Source: Halorussus amylolyticus
GTDB lineage: Archaea; Halobacteriota; Halobacteria; Halobacteriales; Haladaptataceae
Reading direction: 5' to 3'
Assembly (NCBI RefSeq): GCF_004143485.2
Contig: NZ_RXOB02000022.1
Location: 1 to 64,000 of the forward strand
DNA: 64,000 nt
The position numbers were made by a program, and so were the translations under genes. The notes beneath the pieces were generated by a model. That model saw nothing but the letters and a program-made list of their open reading frames with translations. It was not told where the DNA came from and ran no database searches. Below are positions 18,046-27,134 of the stretch, in pieces. Numbering within the stretch: the first letter of the stretch is position 1; each line of letters opens with the position of its first letter.

Positions 18046-18076
18046 CCGACGGCGGACTGGCGAAAATCGAGTCCGA

Positions 18077-18150
18077 AGCCAGGGGTGGGATTTGAACCCA
18101 CGAACTCCCGATTACAAGTCGGGTGCTTGAACCGCCCAAGCTCCCCTGGC
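18077..18150 (-). tRNA. tRNA-Thr (anticodon TGT)
   Basis: Full cloverleaf on the minus strand: acceptor GCCAGGG pairs with CCCTGGC, D arm GCTT/AAGC, anticodon stem CCCGA/TCGGG with loop CTTGTAA (anticodon TGT), T arm GTGGG-TTCAAAT-CCCAC, discriminator T. No intron, no encoded CCA. Confidence 0.96.
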
Positions 18151-18167
18151 GCATGCGTCCGTTTTCG

Positions 18168-18647
18168 CTACTCCTTTGTGAGCGTATCGTTTTCGGACCG
18201 TTTTTCCATCTCGGTTCGGTGCGGACGATAGTCGTGTCGCCGGTAGAATCGCCGGGCGTCGGCGTTGTCGGCCATCACGTCGAGCGCGACTACCTCGGCC
18301 CCCGCGTCGGTCAGCGACTCCTCAGCCGCCGCGAGCAGCGCCGACCCGATTCCCTTGCCCCTGCGGTCGGGCACGACGTAGATGTTCTGGACGAGACCCC
18401 TGGTAGTGTCCTGTTCGTACGCCCCCGATTCGAGACCGAACGTCACGAACCCCGCAATCGACTCGTCCCCGCGTGCGACCAGCAGTTCGTCGGCGACCGC
18501 CCGCCGAGCGACCGCGTTCCGGACCGTCTCGCGGTTGGGGTCGGCGAGGAGGTGGGACTCGAACGCGCGCTGGCCCTCGGCCAGCGCGACCCAGAGGTCC
18601 GCGACCTCGTCCGCGTCCGCGAGGGTCGCGGCTTCGACGCCGACCAT
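18168..18647 (-). CDS. GNAT-family N-acetyltransferase
   Basis: Acetyl-CoA-dependent acetyltransferase of 159 residues. Seen: GNAT core with the acetyl-CoA loop (VQNIYVVPDRRGKGIGSALLAAAEE, around residues 95-120) and motif B (DVMADNADARRFYRRHDY). The ATG at 18647 starts one base after the pgk stop (TGAgATG), so it is translationally coupled to pgk. An upstream ATG within pgk is unlikely. Substrate unknown. Confidence 0.9.
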   Translation of the reverse strand: MVGVEAATLADADEVADLWVALAEGQRAFESHLLADPNRETVRNAVARRAVADELLVARGDESIAGFVTFGLESGAYEQDTTRGLVQNIYVVPDRRGKGIGSALLAAAEESLTDAGAEVVALDVMADNADARRFYRRHDYRPHRTEMEKRSENDTLTKE

Positions 18648-18648
18648 C

Positions 18649-19848
18649 TCAGTCCCGCAGGACCTCAACCGCCGGGAGGTCGTCGCCGGTCAGCATGGCG
18701 AGCGCCGCGCCGCCGCCGGTGCTCACGTGGTCGAACCCCTCGATTCCGAACCGTCGAATCGCGGCCGCGGTGTCGCCGCCGCCGACGATGCTGTACTCGG
18801 CTTCGGTCGCGGTCGTGAACAGGTCGCGGGTGCCGTCGGCGAAGGTGTCGTCCTCGAACACTCCGGCCGGGCCGTTGAGAATCACGGTTCCCCGTCCGGA
18901 AATCACCTCGCCATAGGCCGCGACCGTCGCCCCGCCGACGTCCATCGCGGCCTCGCCGTCTCCAGGCGGGAGGTCGGCGAGCGCGAGTTCGTGGCGGTCG
19001 CCGTCGCGCTCGACCGCCACGTCCTCGGGAAGCCGAATCCGCTCGCCGTACTCGACGAGCAGGTCGGCCGCGCGGTCGATTTCGTCCCAGTAGCCCTGCT
19101 CGTACACGAAGTCGGCGGAGGCGTCGCCGAGGTCCACGCCCTCGGCGAGCAAGAAGACGTTGGCGACCACGCCGGTCGTTAGCACCGTGTCGGCAAGTCC
19201 GCGTTCGAGGACGCTCTCGACGACCGCCATCGAGTCGGGCACCTTCGCACCGCCGACGACGTAGGTCCGGGGTTCGGGCGTGCCCTCGATGTCGCCGAGC
19301 ACGTCGAGTTCGCGCTCCATGACGCGGCCCGCGTACCCCGGTAGTCTGGCGGGAAAGCCGACGAGCGAGGGTTGGGACCGGTGGGCGGCCGCGAACGCGT
19401 CGTTGACGTAGGCGTCGAGAACCGGAACGAGGCGGTCTACGAGCTGGGTGGCCCCGGCTCGCTCGGGCGAAAACTCCATGTACTCCTCGCTGTAGAAGCG
19501 GGTGTTCTCCAGCACGACCGCCTGGCCGTCGTCGAGGCGCTCGACCGCTCGGCGCGCGTCGGCCGAGAAGGTGGCATCGACGTATTCGACCGGCGCGCCG
19601 AGGAGTTCGCCGAGGCGCTCGGCGTGCGGTCCGAGACCCTCAAACTGGTCGCCCCCCGGTCGGCCCTGATGGGCGAGCACCGCGACCCGGCCGCCGCGTT
19701 CGAGTAGCTCCGAGAGGGTATCGACGTGGGCGCGGAGTCGGGCGTCGTCGGCGAGGCCCCCGTCGTCGGTCAGCGGACTGTTGATGTCGATACGCACTCC
19801 AAGCGTTGTCCCTTGGACGGCGAGGTCGTCAAGGGTCTGAATCGGCAT
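18649..19848 (-). CDS. pgk: phosphoglycerate kinase
   Basis: Converts 1,3-bisphosphoglycerate and ADP to 3-phosphoglycerate and ATP, or the reverse in gluconeogenesis. 399 residues, archaeal type. Seen: N-domain substrate motif RIDINSPL, HQGRPG, LENTRFYSEE, and DAYVNDAFAAAHRSQPS; C-domain nucleotide motif near the end STGGGAALAML. The start is the ATG at 19848 (MPIQTLDD); a TATA-like box (ACATATATGCG, about 19873) gives leaderless spacing. Co-transcribed with the GNAT gene. Confidence 0.96.
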   Translation of the reverse strand: MPIQTLDDLAVQGTTLGVRIDINSPLTDDGGLADDARLRAHVDTLSELLERGGRVAVLAHQGRPGGDQFEGLGPHAERLGELLGAPVEYVDATFSADARRAVERLDDGQAVVLENTRFYSEEYMEFSPERAGATQLVDRLVPVLDAYVNDAFAAAHRSQPSLVGFPARLPGYAGRVMERELDVLGDIEGTPEPRTYVVGGAKVPDSMAVVESVLERGLADTVLTTGVVANVFLLAEGVDLGDASADFVYEQGYWDEIDRAADLLVEYGERIRLPEDVAVERDGDRHELALADLPPGDGEAAMDVGGATVAAYGEVISGRGTVILNGPAGVFEDDTFADGTRDLFTTATEAEYSIVGGGDTAAAIRRFGIEGFDHVSTGGGAALAMLTGDDLPAVEVLRD

Positions 19849-20178
19849 GTGTGTTCCTGCAACAGCGGGACGCATATATGTGTCGAGCCGTCGAAAAAAT
19901 CCGTATTCGCCTTCGAGTGAATCGTCGCACACGAAGCGCGCGACCAAGCGCGCTCGGTGCGAGAGCGTCTTTCGTCGAGACCGCGCGCAGCGTTCGCGCA
20001 TCTCGTGTCAGTCGAGCGATTCGTGGGATGAGCGCAGTCGTTCGACGGCATGAACCACCGAGCATCGGAGAATTACACTTTTTCCGATATAAGTATCGAC
20101 GGAATCTTGGCTCCAAGTCGCCAACCCAAACACTCGGACAGGGATATACTTATAACATATGGCCCAATATGAGGGGAT
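19849..20178. other. divergent intergenic region of pgk and the binding-protein gene
   Basis: 330 nt holding the leaderless pgk promoter (about 19873, minus strand) and a plus-strand TATA box (CTTATAAC, about 20147) roughly 29 nt before the ATG at 20179. The middle contains several short GC hairpins but no convincing gene. Confidence 0.6.
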
Positions 20179-21489
20179 ATGTCATACCATACGAGACGGC
20201 GTGACGTGTTGAAAGGTGTCGGCGTTGCTGGCGCAGTCGGCCTCGCTGGCTGTATGAACGGTGGCGGTGGCGGCGGTGGCGGCGACAGCGGCCCCGACAT
20301 GCTGACGGTCATCGGGTACCCCGAGAGCGGGATTCAGCTTTTCCGCGACTATTACAGCGAGTCCGACGGCTCCGAGGACATCCTCATCCCCGACGGCCTG
20401 CAGGACGCCTCGCTCCCCGGGCAGGTCGGCAACGACATGGAGAACGTCACGGGTACCGCACCCGCGGCGGGCGGCCCGAATCAGGAAGCGTTCGAATCGC
20501 TGTTCGAAGACGCGTACGACTCCAGCCCCGGCGTGTTCACGTCCCAGTCGTACGACTCGGCGGCCGCGCTCATCCTCGCCAACGTCGCCGCGGGCGAGAA
20601 CAGCGGCGAGGCCATCAGAGACCAACTCCGCCGAATCGCGAATCCGGACGGCGACGAGTACGGTCCCGACCAACTCGTAGACGCGGTCGAAGCGGTCGCG
20701 AACGGCGACAACATCAACTATCAGGGCGCGTCGAGCGCCGTGAACTTCGACGAGAACGGCGACCCCGCGTCCGCGGCGTACTCCATCTGGGAGTTCGGCG
20801 GCCAGGACGCCGAGTCGGTCGAGATAGACGAGACCCAGACCTTCGAGGGCGAGAACCCCGACGGGTCGGGCGACATGGCCGACGAGTCGCCCGGCGGCAC
20901 TGGGCGGGAAGTGGATCTCGGGATTCTCCTGCCGGAGACGGGCGACCTCGCTTCGACCGGCCAGCCCATGATTCGGGCGGCGGAACTGCCAGCACAGCAG
21001 GTCAACGATTCGGACCTCGACATCGAGGTCAACGCCCAGTTCGAGGACACGAACACCTCGCCAGACCAGGGTGTCAGCGGTGCCGAGTCGCTCATCAGTT
21101 CGGGCGTCCCGGCAATCTGTGGCACGGCGTCGTCGGGCGTCAACGTTCCCGTCTGCGAGGAGGCGCTGATTCCGAACGAGGTCGTCGGCTGTTCGCCGTC
21201 CAGTACCGCGCTCTCGGTCACGAACCTCGAAGATGACGGCTACATCTTCCGGACCGCACCGAGCGACCAGTTGCAGGGTCGGGTCATGGCGCAGGTCGCC
21301 GCCGAGCGACTCGAAGCCGAGACCGCGGCGGTGCTGTACGTCAACAACGACTACGGTCAGCAGCTCTCTGAGCGGTTCAGCGAAGTGTTCGAGGACGAGT
21401 TCGACGGCGAAGTGTACGACCAAATCAGCTTCAACATCGGCGAATCGTCGTACAGCTCCGTCGTTCAGGACGCGCTTTCGAGCGGATAA
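20179..21489 (+). CDS. lipoprotein substrate-binding protein (LivJ/Peripla_BP_6 type) with its two halves in swapped order
   Basis: 436-residue ABC-type solute receptor. Seen: Arg-rich signal with lipobox LAGC (Cys25) and a glycine-rich linker, so it is membrane-anchored outside the cell. From residue 39 the chain begins with the segment normally found in the second half of this family (PDMLTVIGYPESGIQLFRDYY ... TFEG). From residue 245 comes the normal first half (VDLGILLPETGDLASTG ... SYSSVVQDALSSG), then the stop. The normal order would join ALSSG to PDMLTV. The junctions share a 5-bp AGCGG. I infer a circular permutation, natural or from assembly. No permease or ATPase genes are nearby. 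Confidence 0.85.
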   Translation: MSYHTRRRDVLKGVGVAGAVGLAGCMNGGGGGGGGDSGPDMLTVIGYPESGIQLFRDYYSESDGSEDILIPDGLQDASLPGQVGNDMENVTGTAPAAGGPNQEAFESLFEDAYDSSPGVFTSQSYDSAAALILANVAAGENSGEAIRDQLRRIANPDGDEYGPDQLVDAVEAVANGDNINYQGASSAVNFDENGDPASAAYSIWEFGGQDAESVEIDETQTFEGENPDGSGDMADESPGGTGREVDLGILLPETGDLASTGQPMIRAAELPAQQVNDSDLDIEVNAQFEDTNTSPDQGVSGAESLISSGVPAICGTASSGVNVPVCEEALIPNEVVGCSPSSTALSVTNLEDDGYIFRTAPSDQLQGRVMAQVAAERLEAETAAVLYVNNDYGQQLSERFSEVFEDEFDGEVYDQISFNIGESSYSSVVQDALSSG

Positions 21490-21650
21490 TCGTCCGCTTC
21501 GGACTCCTCGGAGTCCACGGCGCGCGGCGTCGCCTCTCACCGCGATTTTCTTCTAGACTCGATGGCGCGTAGCGCCGCCGAGAATTCGGGCCGCGAGTCG
21601 AAGTCTCGAAAGCGCAACCACGAAACCCCCGCGCCCCGAACCACGAGTCG

Positions 21651-22235
21651 ATGTACGAAGTCGAAGTGAAGGTCCGCGCCGACCACGACGACGTCCGAGC
21701 GCGTCTCGCCGACCTCGGCGCAGACCCCGTGAACCGCGTGATGCAGTCCGACATTTACTACGACGCCCCGCACCGCGACTTCGCCGAGACCGACGAGGCC
21801 CTCCGGGTGCGCGAGGAGACCGACGCCGACAGCGGCGAGACCGTCACCCGACTCACCTACAAAGGCCCGCTCGTGGAAGCCGAGTCGAAGACCCGCCGAG
21901 AGGTCGAAACCGCGGTCGGCGACGCCGATACGGCGGCCGACATACTCGACGCGCTCGGCTTCGAGGCCGCCGCAACCGTCGAGAAGGAGCGCCAGCGGTT
22001 CGCGCTCAACGGCTACACCGTCACCCTCGACTCGGTGGCGGGACTCGGCGAGTTCGTGGAGGTTGAGACTGAAGCCGAGGGGGGATCAGAGGCCGAGACT
22101 GCCGGGGAGTCGGTCGCGAACGCGCGCGAGGGCGCGTTCGCGGTCCTGCGCGACCTCGACCTCGACCCCGGCGACCAGATTCGGACCTCGTACCTCGGTC
22201 TCCTGCTGGCCGAGGAGTCGGACGGAACTGAATGA
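21651..22235 (+). CDS. cyaB: CYTH-domain protein (CyaB-like adenylate cyclase or triphosphatase)
   Basis: 194-residue triphosphate tunnel enzyme. Seen: signature ExExK as YEVEVKV at the N-terminus, then acidic and basic tunnel strands (SDIYYDAP, LRVREE, RLTYKGP, TVTLDSVAGLGEFVEVE). Family members act as class IV adenylate cyclases or as thiamine/inorganic triphosphatases; sequence alone cannot decide. Stand-alone gene between the binding protein and metK. Confidence 0.88.
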   Translation: MYEVEVKVRADHDDVRARLADLGADPVNRVMQSDIYYDAPHRDFAETDEALRVREETDADSGETVTRLTYKGPLVEAESKTRREVETAVGDADTAADILDALGFEAAATVEKERQRFALNGYTVTLDSVAGLGEFVEVETEAEGGSEAETAGESVANAREGAFAVLRDLDLDPGDQIRTSYLGLLLAEESDGTE

Positions 22236-22248
22236 CCGACGGCGCGAA

Positions 22249-22259
22249 CCCCCCCCCCC
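22249..22259. repeat. poly-C tract (11 C)
   Basis: Run of eleven C in the gap between cyaB and metK, 13 nt after the cyaB stop and about 80 nt before the metK start. It is the longest homopolymer in the window. Confidence 0.9.
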
Positions 22260-22338
22260 GACCCATAACTGTCAGTAATTACTCGCAGTGTATCTCTTTT
22301 CGCAAGTTATAGAATCCAGCACCGGGAACGAATAAACA

Positions 22339-23550
22339 ATGACCGAACGGAACATTCGCGTCGAACCCATCGACCGGCCAGCGGTCGAGGACCAGGAGAT
22401 AGAAATCGTGGAGCGAAAGGGTCTCGGACACCCCGACTCCATCAGCGACGGCATCGCAGAGAGCGTCTCGCGGGCGCTGGCCCAGGCCTACCTCGACCGA
22501 ATCGGGAAGGTCCTCCACTACAACACCGACGAGACCCAGCTCGTCGCGGGCCGGTCGAATCCCGAGTTCGGCGGCGGCGAGATGATAGAACCCATCTACC
22601 TCCTCATCGTCGGGCGCGCGACCAAGGAGTACGAGGGCCAGACGATTCCGACCGGCACCATCGCGCTCGAAGCCGCCCGCGACTATCTCGGCGAACACTT
22701 CCCCGAACTCGAATTCGGCACCGACATCGTCGTGGACGTGAAGTTGGGCGAGGGGAGCGGCGACCTAAAGGAGGTCTTCGGCGAGGAGGGTGCGACCGTC
22801 CCGATGGCGAACGACACGAGTTTCGGCGTGGGGCACGCCCCGCTTACCGAAACCGAGCAAATCGTGTTGAACGCCGAACGCCGCCTCAACGGCGAGTTCG
22901 CCGCCGACCACCCCGCGCTCGGTCCCGACGTGAAGATTATGGGCAAGCGCGAGGGCGACAGCATCGACATCACGGTCGCGGCCGCGATGATAGACCGCTA
23001 CATCTCCGACCGCGGCGACTACGACGCCGAGGTCGAAGCCGTCCGCGAGTTCGTTCGAACGGTCGCGGCCGAGTACACCGACCGCGACGTGACGGTGTAC
23101 GTCAACACCGCCGACACCGAGGGCCAGACCGAGGAGAGCATCTACCTCACGACCACCGGCACGAGCGCCGAGATGGGCGACGACGGTTCGGTCGGGCGCG
23201 GAAACCGCTCGAACGGTCTCATCACACCCAATCGCTCGATGTCGATGGAAGCGACGTCGGGCAAGAACCCCGTCAACCACATCGGGAAGATTTACAACCT
23301 CCTCAGCACCGAAACCGCCGAGCGAGTCGTCGACGAAGTCGACGGGATTCGAGACCTCCGGATTCGACTCCTCAGCCAAATCGGCCGCCCCATCGACGAA
23401 CCCCACGTCGCCGACGCCGAGGTCGTGACCGAGGACGGCGTGGCTATCTCCGACATCGAGGACGACGTGGTCGCCATCGTGGACCGCGAACTCGCCGACG
23501 TGACCTCCATCACCGAGCGCGTCATCGACGGCGAACTCAGCACGTTCTGA
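22339..23550 (+). CDS. metK: S-adenosylmethionine synthetase, archaeal type
   Basis: Makes S-adenosylmethionine from methionine and ATP. 403 residues of the archaeal MAT family, distinct from bacterial MetK. Seen: [17 protein letters not shown] near the N-terminus, [49 protein letters not shown] and HIGKIYN. Full length and single-gene unit. Repeat copy B follows downstream. Confidence 0.97.
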   Translation: MTERNIRVEPIDRPAVEDQEIEIVERKGLGHPDSISDGIAESVSRALAQAYLDRIGKVLHYNTDETQLVAGRSNPEFGGGEMIEPIYLLIVGRATKEYEGQTIPTGTIALEAARDYLGEHFPELEFGTDIVVDVKLGEGSGDLKEVFGEEGATVPMANDTSFGVGHAPLTETEQIVLNAERRLNGEFAADHPALGPDVKIMGKREGDSIDITVAAAMIDRYISDRGDYDAEVEAVREFVRTVAAEYTDRDVTVYVNTADTEGQTEESIYLTTTGTSAEMGDDGSVGRGNRSNGLITPNRSMSMEATSGKNPVNHIGKIYNLLSTETAERVVDEVDGIRDLRIRLLSQIGRPIDEPHVADAEVVTEDGVAISDIEDDVVAIVDRELADVTSITERVIDGELSTF

Positions 23551-23589
23551 GTTCACCCGCCGATTCGGCAGGGCCGGAGATTCCACCTC

Positions 23590-23747
23590 GGCGCGCGCTG
23601 GTGCGGTCACGCGGTTTGTGGCCGCACCATCATTCGCGCGAGGGATGAGGACCGCAGGCCGACGGCCGAGGACCGCAAGAGGCTGGGGAGGTGTGAGGCC
23701 TACGGGTGCGGTGTTGTGCGGTCTCATATGTACCGGGAGTAGCTAGC
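23590..23747 (-). repeat. intergenic structured repeat, copy B
   Basis: Minus-strand copy of the element described at 6331. It aligns along most of its length with copy C (25130-25277): both begin GGCGCGCGCTGG on the plus strand, share GAGGCTGGGGAGG and CATATGTACCG, and end AGCTAGC. The first stem is GGTGCGG/CCGCACC here but GGCGCGAG/CTCGCGCC in copy C, so pairing is kept while sequence changes. The gap 23551-23880 otherwise holds a pyrimidine-rich stretch and no gene. Confidence 0.78.
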
Positions 23748-23880
23748 CATCACTCACTATCCTGTTCTCTCTCACTCAGAATCTCATTCTCTCCAATACA
23801 TACACCGCTGACCCCACAAACCACTACAGTTTCGCGTCACAATCGAAGCCCGTTTATCCACCTCGCATCTACCCACGACC

Positions 23881-25074
23881 ATGACACCGCCGGGAGCCGA
23901 TACGGTCCTCGTGCGTCACGCCGACGTGGGCGTCAAGAGCGGGACGGTCCAGACCGCGATGGAGCGACGGCTTCGGGACAACGTGGCGGCCCTGCTGGAG
24001 GACCGCGACATCGACGCGACGGTCGAGCGCCGGTGGTCGCGCCTGCTCGTCCACGCCGACGCCGAGACGGTCGACGCCGCGACTGACGCCGCGACCGACG
24101 CGTTCGGCGTCCAGTCGGCCAGCGCCGCCGTCGTGGTGACACCCGAGCGCGACGCCATCGTGGACGCGCTCGCTCGGACCGCCCGCCGCGCAGTTGAGGA
24201 CGGAGACGTGAGCGCGGGCGAGTCGTTCGCGGTGCGCGCCCGGCGCGCGGGCGAGACCGACGCCCACCCGTTCACGAGCAAGGACCTCGAAAACGAGGGC
24301 GGCGCGGCCGTCTTCGAGGAACTCCCCGACCCCGAAGTCGATTTGGACGACCCCGACCGGACTTTCTCGGTCGAGTGCCGCGAGAAGGAGGCGTTCGTGT
24401 TCACGGAGAAGCGACCCGGCCCCGGCGGCCTGCCGCTCGGGAGTCAGTCGAAGGTCGTCGCCCTCGTCAGCGGCGGCATCGACTCGCCCGTGGCGGCGTG
24501 GGAGATGATGAAGCGCGGGTCGCCAATCGTGCCGGTCTACCTCGAGCTCGGCGACTTCGGCGGTCCCGACCACGAAGCGCGCGCGATGGAGACCGTCCGG
24601 CGACTCGCCGACTTCGCTCCGAACTTCGACACGCGGACGTGGTGCATCCCCGCGGGCGACGCCATGACCCTGCTCGACGAGGCGGTCGGTCCCGCCAGAA
24701 TGCTGGTCTACCGCCGATTCATGTACCGGGTGGCCGAGCACGTCGCCGAATCGGTCGGCGCGGCCGGAATCGTGACGGGGGAGGCCATCGGTCAGAAGTC
24801 CTCCCAAACTTCGCGAAACCTCGGTACGACGAGTCGAGCGACCGACCTCCCCATCTTCCGGCCGCTCCTCACGATGGACAAGCCCGCCATCACCGAGCGC
24901 GCCAAAGAAATCGGCACCTACCGCGATTCGACGATTCCGGCGGGCTGTAACCGCATCGCGCCCGACTACCCCGAAACGAACGCCACGCCCGAAATCGTGG
25001 GACGCGCCGAACCCGACGGGCTGATGGAACGCGCCGAGAACGCCGTCGAGAATGCGACGTTGGTAGATATCTGA
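23881..25074 (+). CDS. thiI: tRNA 4-thiouridine synthetase (tRNA sulfurtransferase)
   Basis: Adenylates and thiolates U8 of tRNA. 397 residues. Seen: N-terminal ferredoxin-like and THUMP domains (about 1-165), PP-loop motif VSGGIDSPVAAWEMMKRG (about 198-215), and GEAIGQKSSQTSRNL. The chain ends soon after the PP-loop domain with no rhodanese domain, as usual in archaea; CIPAGD and AGCNRIAP carry Cys residues. It is flanked by repeat copies B and C in the same orientation. Confidence 0.94.
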   Translation: MTPPGADTVLVRHADVGVKSGTVQTAMERRLRDNVAALLEDRDIDATVERRWSRLLVHADAETVDAATDAATDAFGVQSASAAVVVTPERDAIVDALARTARRAVEDGDVSAGESFAVRARRAGETDAHPFTSKDLENEGGAAVFEELPDPEVDLDDPDRTFSVECREKEAFVFTEKRPGPGGLPLGSQSKVVALVSGGIDSPVAAWEMMKRGSPIVPVYLELGDFGGPDHEARAMETVRRLADFAPNFDTRTWCIPAGDAMTLLDEAVGPARMLVYRRFMYRVAEHVAESVGAAGIVTGEAIGQKSSQTSRNLGTTSRATDLPIFRPLLTMDKPAITERAKEIGTYRDSTIPAGCNRIAPDYPETNATPEIVGRAEPDGLMERAENAVENATLVDI

Positions 25075-25129
25075 GGCATAATTCTGCTTCATTTTCAGCC
25101 TCTCTCAAGCAGACGTGACGCTTCCGCCC

Positions 25130-25277
25130 GGCGCGCGCTGGCGCGAGTTCATCTCGCGCCACCGTCGCGCGAGGGACGAGTAGCGCAGGCCGAAGGCCGA
25201 GCAACGCAGGAGGCTGGGGAGGCGTGAGGCTGGCGGTCGCGGTGCTGTGCGGTCGCATATGTACCGTGCAAGCTAGC
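25130..25277 (-). repeat. intergenic structured repeat, copy C
   Basis: Minus-strand copy, closest to copy B. Plus-strand landmarks: GGCGCGCGCTGG, an 8-bp stem GGCGCGAG/CTCGCGCC with 5-nt loop (25140-25160), GAGGCTGGGGAGG, CATATGTACCG and AGCTAGC. Lies between thiI and the gene at 25456; the rest of the gap 25075-25455 shows only the promoter of that gene. Confidence 0.78.
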
Positions 25278-25455
25278 GGCCTCCGTTGACGACGTGCTTT
25301 TGTCGGCCGATAGCTCTCAGCGAAGCAATTATGCAGTTGCCCGCGCCTCAGGTCACACTTTATCGGCATGCTCGATTGACCACTACCCACATCACGCTAC
25401 CGAACGCGCATCGCGGAACGAAATCGCTTTACCGGACACGCACCTCCCCAGACGT

Positions 25456-25911
25456 GTGACTCGGGTCTGTCTCGTCGGGTCGGCGGGCGTCGATTTACGC
25501 ACCGAACTCGTCTCTCGCGAAACCGCCCGCGAGGCGCTCTCGACCTACGCCCTCCGGGAGCCGTTCGCCAACTCGCTCGCGGTCGAGACCATCAGCCTCG
25601 GGGCCGCGGTGTCGCTCTGCAACGACCTGAACTGGTATCTAGTCCGGTTCGCCGACGACGCGCTCGTCCTTGAACCGAGCGTCAGCGAGACCGAATGGCT
25701 CTCCCGAAGCCTCGCCGAAGCGGTCCGCGACGGCGACGTGGACGCCGCCGAGACGGGCGAGTACCTCAAAGTGTACGGCGTGACCGACGACGCGGAACTG
25801 GTCGAACCGATGTACCTCTCGCGGCGCGACGGCGAGATTCCCGAATACGACCTCCGAGACGTGGCCGACACGGTGGTCGTGCGCGTGACCCAATCGGAGT
25901 TCCGAGGGTAG
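25456..25911 (+). CDS. haloarchaeal protein of unknown function (DUF5804-like)
   Basis: 151-residue cytosolic protein with no recognised catalytic motif. Seen: opens TRVCLVGSAGVDLRTELVSRETAREAL, followed by a segment LAVETISLGAAVSLCNDLNWYLVRF. I associate this with DUF5804, a conserved haloarchaeal family, by recollection. GTG start at 25456 is supported by a TTTACC box 26 nt upstream; the in-frame extension to 25294 covers intergenic sequence and is rejected. Confidence 0.72.
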   Translation: MTRVCLVGSAGVDLRTELVSRETAREALSTYALREPFANSLAVETISLGAAVSLCNDLNWYLVRFADDALVLEPSVSETEWLSRSLAEAVRDGDVDAAETGEYLKVYGVTDDAELVEPMYLSRRDGEIPEYDLRDVADTVVVRVTQSEFRG

Positions 25912-25971
25912 GGTTTTCGCGAGTAGGGTTTTCGCGGGTCGTCTCCTGCGGGAAGGCAGGTCCGGACAGCG

Positions 25972-26949
25972 CTACTCGAACATCCCGGTCGAGAGATAGC
26001 GTTCGCCGCTGTCGGGGAACACCGTCACCACGAGCGGGCAGTCGTCATAGCCGTCCGAAACCCCGCCATCAGACGCCACGAGTTCGCCGAGTTCCTCGGG
26101 AACTTCCGGGCAGTTGAGTTCGGGTTGGGCGAGTCGCTCGGCGACTCGCCGGGCCGCGACCGACGCCGCGCCCGACGACTGGCCGACCAGAATCCCTTCC
26201 TCGCGGGCGAGTCTGCGTGCCTCGGCCTCAGCGTCCTCCAGCGCGACCGTCTCCACCGAGTCGAGCAGGTCGGTGTCGGTCAGGTCGCTCACGAACCCCG
26301 GACCCATCCCCTGATAGTCGTCGTCGCCCGCCTCGCCCGTCGAGAGCACCGGATTCTCCTCGGGTTCGACCGCGACGACCTCCATCTCGGGGAACTCCTC
26401 CAGCAGGCGCTTTCCGGTCCCGGTGATGGTGCCGCCGGTGCCGACCGCCGCGACGAAGGCGTCTATCTCCCGGCCCTCGACCTGTTCGAGAATCTCCGGG
26501 CCGGTCGTTCGGTAGTGGGCCTCGACGTTCGCGGGATTCTCGAACTGGCCCAACTGGACCGCGCCGGTCTCGGCCGCGAGCGCGTCGGCGCGCTCGCGGG
26601 CGTCGGTCATCTTCCCGTCCACGAGCTCGACCTCAGCGCCGTACGCCTTCAGCAGTTGGCGGCGCTCGGGCGACTTCGAGGCGGGCATCACGATGGTGAG
26701 GTCGTAGCCCCGCGCGGCCGCCACGACCGCGAGACCGATGCCGGTGTTGCCGCTGGTGGGTTCGACGAGGCGGTCGCCCGGCGAAATCTCGCCCGCGCGC
26801 TCGGCCGCGGCCACCATCTCGCGCGCCGGGCGGTCCTTTGCCGACCCGCCGGGGTTGAACGACTCGACCTTCGCCGCGACGGTCGCGCCCTCCGGGGAGG
26901 TGACCCGGACGAGCGGCGACCCCACGGCGTCGAGGATGGATTCCTTCAT
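25972..26949 (-). CDS. cysK: cysteine synthase (O-acetylserine sulfhydrylase family, PLP enzyme)
   Basis: Fold-type II PLP enzyme of 325 residues. Seen: PLP-binding Lys in FNPGGSAKDRPA, the substrate loop PTSGNTGIGLA, the phosphate-cradle GTGGTITGTGKRL and the C-terminal GILVGQSSGAA. It converts O-acetylserine and sulfide to cysteine; cystathionine beta-synthase-like activity cannot be excluded. Start at the ATG 26949 (MKESILDAVGS); the upstream in-frame ATG is intergenic. Confidence 0.93.
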   Translation of the reverse strand: MKESILDAVGSPLVRVTSPEGATVAAKVESFNPGGSAKDRPAREMVAAAERAGEISPGDRLVEPTSGNTGIGLAVVAAARGYDLTIVMPASKSPERRQLLKAYGAEVELVDGKMTDARERADALAAETGAVQLGQFENPANVEAHYRTTGPEILEQVEGREIDAFVAAVGTGGTITGTGKRLLEEFPEMEVVAVEPEENPVLSTGEAGDDDYQGMGPGFVSDLTDTDLLDSVETVALEDAEAEARRLAREEGILVGQSSGAASVAARRVAERLAQPELNCPEVPEELGELVASDGGVSDGYDDCPLVVTVFPDSGERYLSTGMFE

Positions 26950-27134
26950 TGGCTCCTGATAGGGACGGAGCATATAAACGAATGGCGGCCCGTGGCAGGA
27001 CCTGCCGGGACTTTTCCCTGCCGGGATTCCTGCCTCCCGGCGCTCCCACCCGCCTCCGCGCCCGACACTCGAAGTTCGTGGACGATTTCGCCGTAGCCTA
27101 TGGGGTTAAATCCGTCCGGGAACAAGCCCCCGGC

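Noticed and set aside
22236-22338. SAM riboswitch upstream of metK
   Set aside because: No SAM riboswitch fold or conserved core is visible, and these are not expected in haloarchaea.
25294-25455. N-terminal extension of the DUF5804-like gene
   Set aside because: The extra residues are not conserved-looking, cross the promoter box of the leaderless GTG start at 25456, and follow directly on repeat copy C.
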